From NCBI GenBank assembly GCA_014380545.1, contig JACMJP010000070.1, forward strand, positions 1 through 16,810: a stretch of 16,810 nucleotides of DNA. The letters run 5' to 3'. Source of the stretch: Chitinophagales bacterium. GTDB lineage: Bacteria; Bacteroidota; Bacteroidia; Chitinophagales; BACL12. The notes beneath the pieces are model-generated. The model was given only the letters and a program-made list of their open reading frames with translations, did not search any database and was not told where the DNA came from. This document shows positions 16,147 through 16,810 of the stretch, piece by piece (the first letter of the stretch is position 1; each line of letters opens with the position of its first letter). The position numbers and the translations under genes were made by a program.

Positions 16147-16707
16147 TCAAACAATTATAGGATCAAAATAATTAAGATAATGTGTAACCGACTGATGTCG
16201 TTGAATTTCGTTTATATAATATGATGCGCTTGAATGTTCGTAGTCTTCAATTTTATCTGCCAATTTCCAATGCTCCTGTAATGGGTTTTTATGCATATAA
16301 TTTAATTTTTGTTCTAAAAAAGCGGTGGTATAAATATGCTCATCATAAAACCTGTCTGCCCAAACTTTTAATTTTTGTTTATTTCTTATAAATATTAATT
16401 TTTCGATTATTTCAGGCTTATTTTTTTCAACTTCAACTCTTATTTGATAAGAAGTATATTTTTTGAAATCCCGTAAATAATCACTTAAACGGTTTTGCTG
16501 CTTAAAATAAATCAAAAAATGAAAATGATTTGGCATTAAAACATATCCTAATATATCTGCCAGATATTTCTTATTGTAGTGATCAAAATTATCATATATA
16601 ATTTTATAAGATTCACCTATGGGTAATAAATGTAAATGTTCAGTACATGTAGTTGTTATGAAGAAACAATTGTATTCTTTTAATTTTTCCCTGCCACGAA
16701 GCGCCAT
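16147..16707 (-). CDS. REP-associated tyrosine transposase (RAYT, Y1/HUH family)
   Basis: This 186-residue single-strand DNA transposase belongs to the Y1/HUH family related to IS200/IS605 TnpA. The HUH pair is H61-F-H63 in 'VLMPNHFHFLIYF'. A candidate catalytic Tyr lies in the following helix, 'LRDFKKYTSYQI' (Y84 or Y87). The C-terminal signature of RAYTs is present: 'RFYDEHIYTTAFLEQKLNYMHKNPLQEHW'. RAYTs bind and process REP palindromes and are usually single-copy and domesticated. REP-like palindromes flank this gene on both sides, which supports the assignment strongly. Length is normal and all motifs are present, so it looks intact. Terminal inverted repeats and target-site duplications of a classical IS are not evident. 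The start at 16707 follows an A-rich, SD-less leader, normal for the phylum. Confidence 0.93.
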   Translation of the reverse strand: MALRGREKLKEYNCFFITTTCTEHLHLLPIGESYKIIYDNFDHYNKKYLADILGYVLMPNHFHFLIYFKQQNRLSDYLRDFKKYTSYQIRVEVEKNKPEIIEKLIFIRNKQKLKVWADRFYDEHIYTTAFLEQKLNYMHKNPLQEHWKLADKIEDYEHSSASYYINEIQRHQSVTHYLNYFDPIIV

Positions 16708-16723
16708 TTAGGTTTTGTGTTTT

Positions 16724-16743
16724 GTCGGATGCTTCCACCCGAC
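16724..16743 (+). repeat. REP-like unit 1, upstream of RAYT
   Basis: GTCGG-ATGCTTCCAC-CCGAC is a perfect 5-base stem with a 10-base loop. On the minus strand it would lie in the RAYT leader, 16 bases before the start codon. It shares GTCGG, TGCTTCCA and CCG with the reverse complement of unit 2, and the upstream TTTT is common to both. Confidence 0.75.
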
Positions 16744-16749
16744 ACAAAT

Positions 16750-16784
16750 CAAAATTATAGTGCCGGATGGAAGCAACCGACAAA
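16750..16784 (-). promoter_or_regulatory. Candidate RAYT promoter wrapped around REP unit 2
   Basis: On the minus strand TTTG (16784-16781) is followed after 23 bases by TAATTTTG (16757-16750), an exact match to TAnnTTTG. The 23-base spacing is at the long end of what is accepted for this phylum. The REP unit at 16762-16781 occupies the spacer. Transcription would begin near the start of REP unit 1, placing a REP hairpin at the 5' end of the mRNA. Confidence 0.42.
16762..16781 (-). repeat. REP-like unit 2, inverted relative to unit 1
   Basis: Read on the minus strand this is GTCGG-TTGCTTCCAT-CCGGC, which differs from unit 1 at three of 20 positions. Units 1 and 2 face each other across an 18-base spacer, as in a bacterial interspersed mosaic element. 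One stem position is mismatched. The flanking GGTTTTGT at 16711-16718 is repeated exactly inverted at 16780-16787. Confidence 0.7.
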
Positions 16785-16787
16785 ACC

Positions 16788-16807
16788 TTCGGATGGAAGC
16801 ATCCGGT
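16788..16807 (-). repeat. REP-like unit 3, at the window edge
   Basis: The core CGGAT-GGAAGC-ATCCG (16790-16805) is a perfect 5-base stem with a 6-base loop. It lies in the same orientation as unit 2, six bases further out. The window ends three bases after the unit, so the array may continue. Confidence 0.7.
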
Positions 16808-16810
16808 AAA

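Overview
The window looks like a chromosomal segment of an AT-rich member of the Bacteroidota, probably from the Chitinophagales/Sphingobacteriia-like part of the phylum (the phylum is well supported, the order is a guess). The evidence is a type IX secretion (T9SS) C-terminal sorting domain, several signal peptides ending in the phylum-typical 'GQ' or 'AQ', near-absence of Shine-Dalgarno sequences, several matches to the Bacteroidota TAnnTTTG -7 promoter element, and a DUF1800/DUF1501 gene pair. I see no tRNA, rRNA, CRISPR array or prophage. The longest stretches without a gene are about 170 bases.

Layout. Bases 1-2964 hold the 3' part of a large secreted parallel beta-helix protein ending in a T9SS sorting domain. 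A small outer-membrane beta-barrel protein (3124-3726) and a bidirectional terminator follow. Next comes a housekeeping block: alaS on the minus strand, diverging from a membrane-anchored M23 peptidase and a short MerR-type regulator. The middle (8105-12649) carries a large Wzi/RemB-like outer-membrane protein, diverging from a secreted clan GH-A glycoside hydrolase, which converges within 7 bases on a membrane-associated protein of unknown function. Then comes a tight two-gene operon, DUF1800 followed by a Tat-exported DUF1501 protein, which converges within 5 bases on an AhpD-like CxxC protein. The right end holds a REP-associated tyrosine transposase (RAYT) with palindromic REP-like units on both sides.

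How the parts relate. Most of the window concerns the envelope: surface adhesin-like protein, porin-like barrel, cell-wall hydrolase, polysaccharide-surface protein, periplasmic or surface glycosidase. The most structured and least ordinary item is the RAYT and its repeats. The repeats share a 20-base design with compensatory stem changes. They sit 16 bases from each end of the gene, and on the upstream side they are interleaved with what looks like the RAYT promoter. The second item worth attention is the unrecognised membrane protein at 11327-12649, which has Rossmann-like segments. Start codons were revised for three genes (3124, 9922 and 12649) from signal peptides or promoter position.
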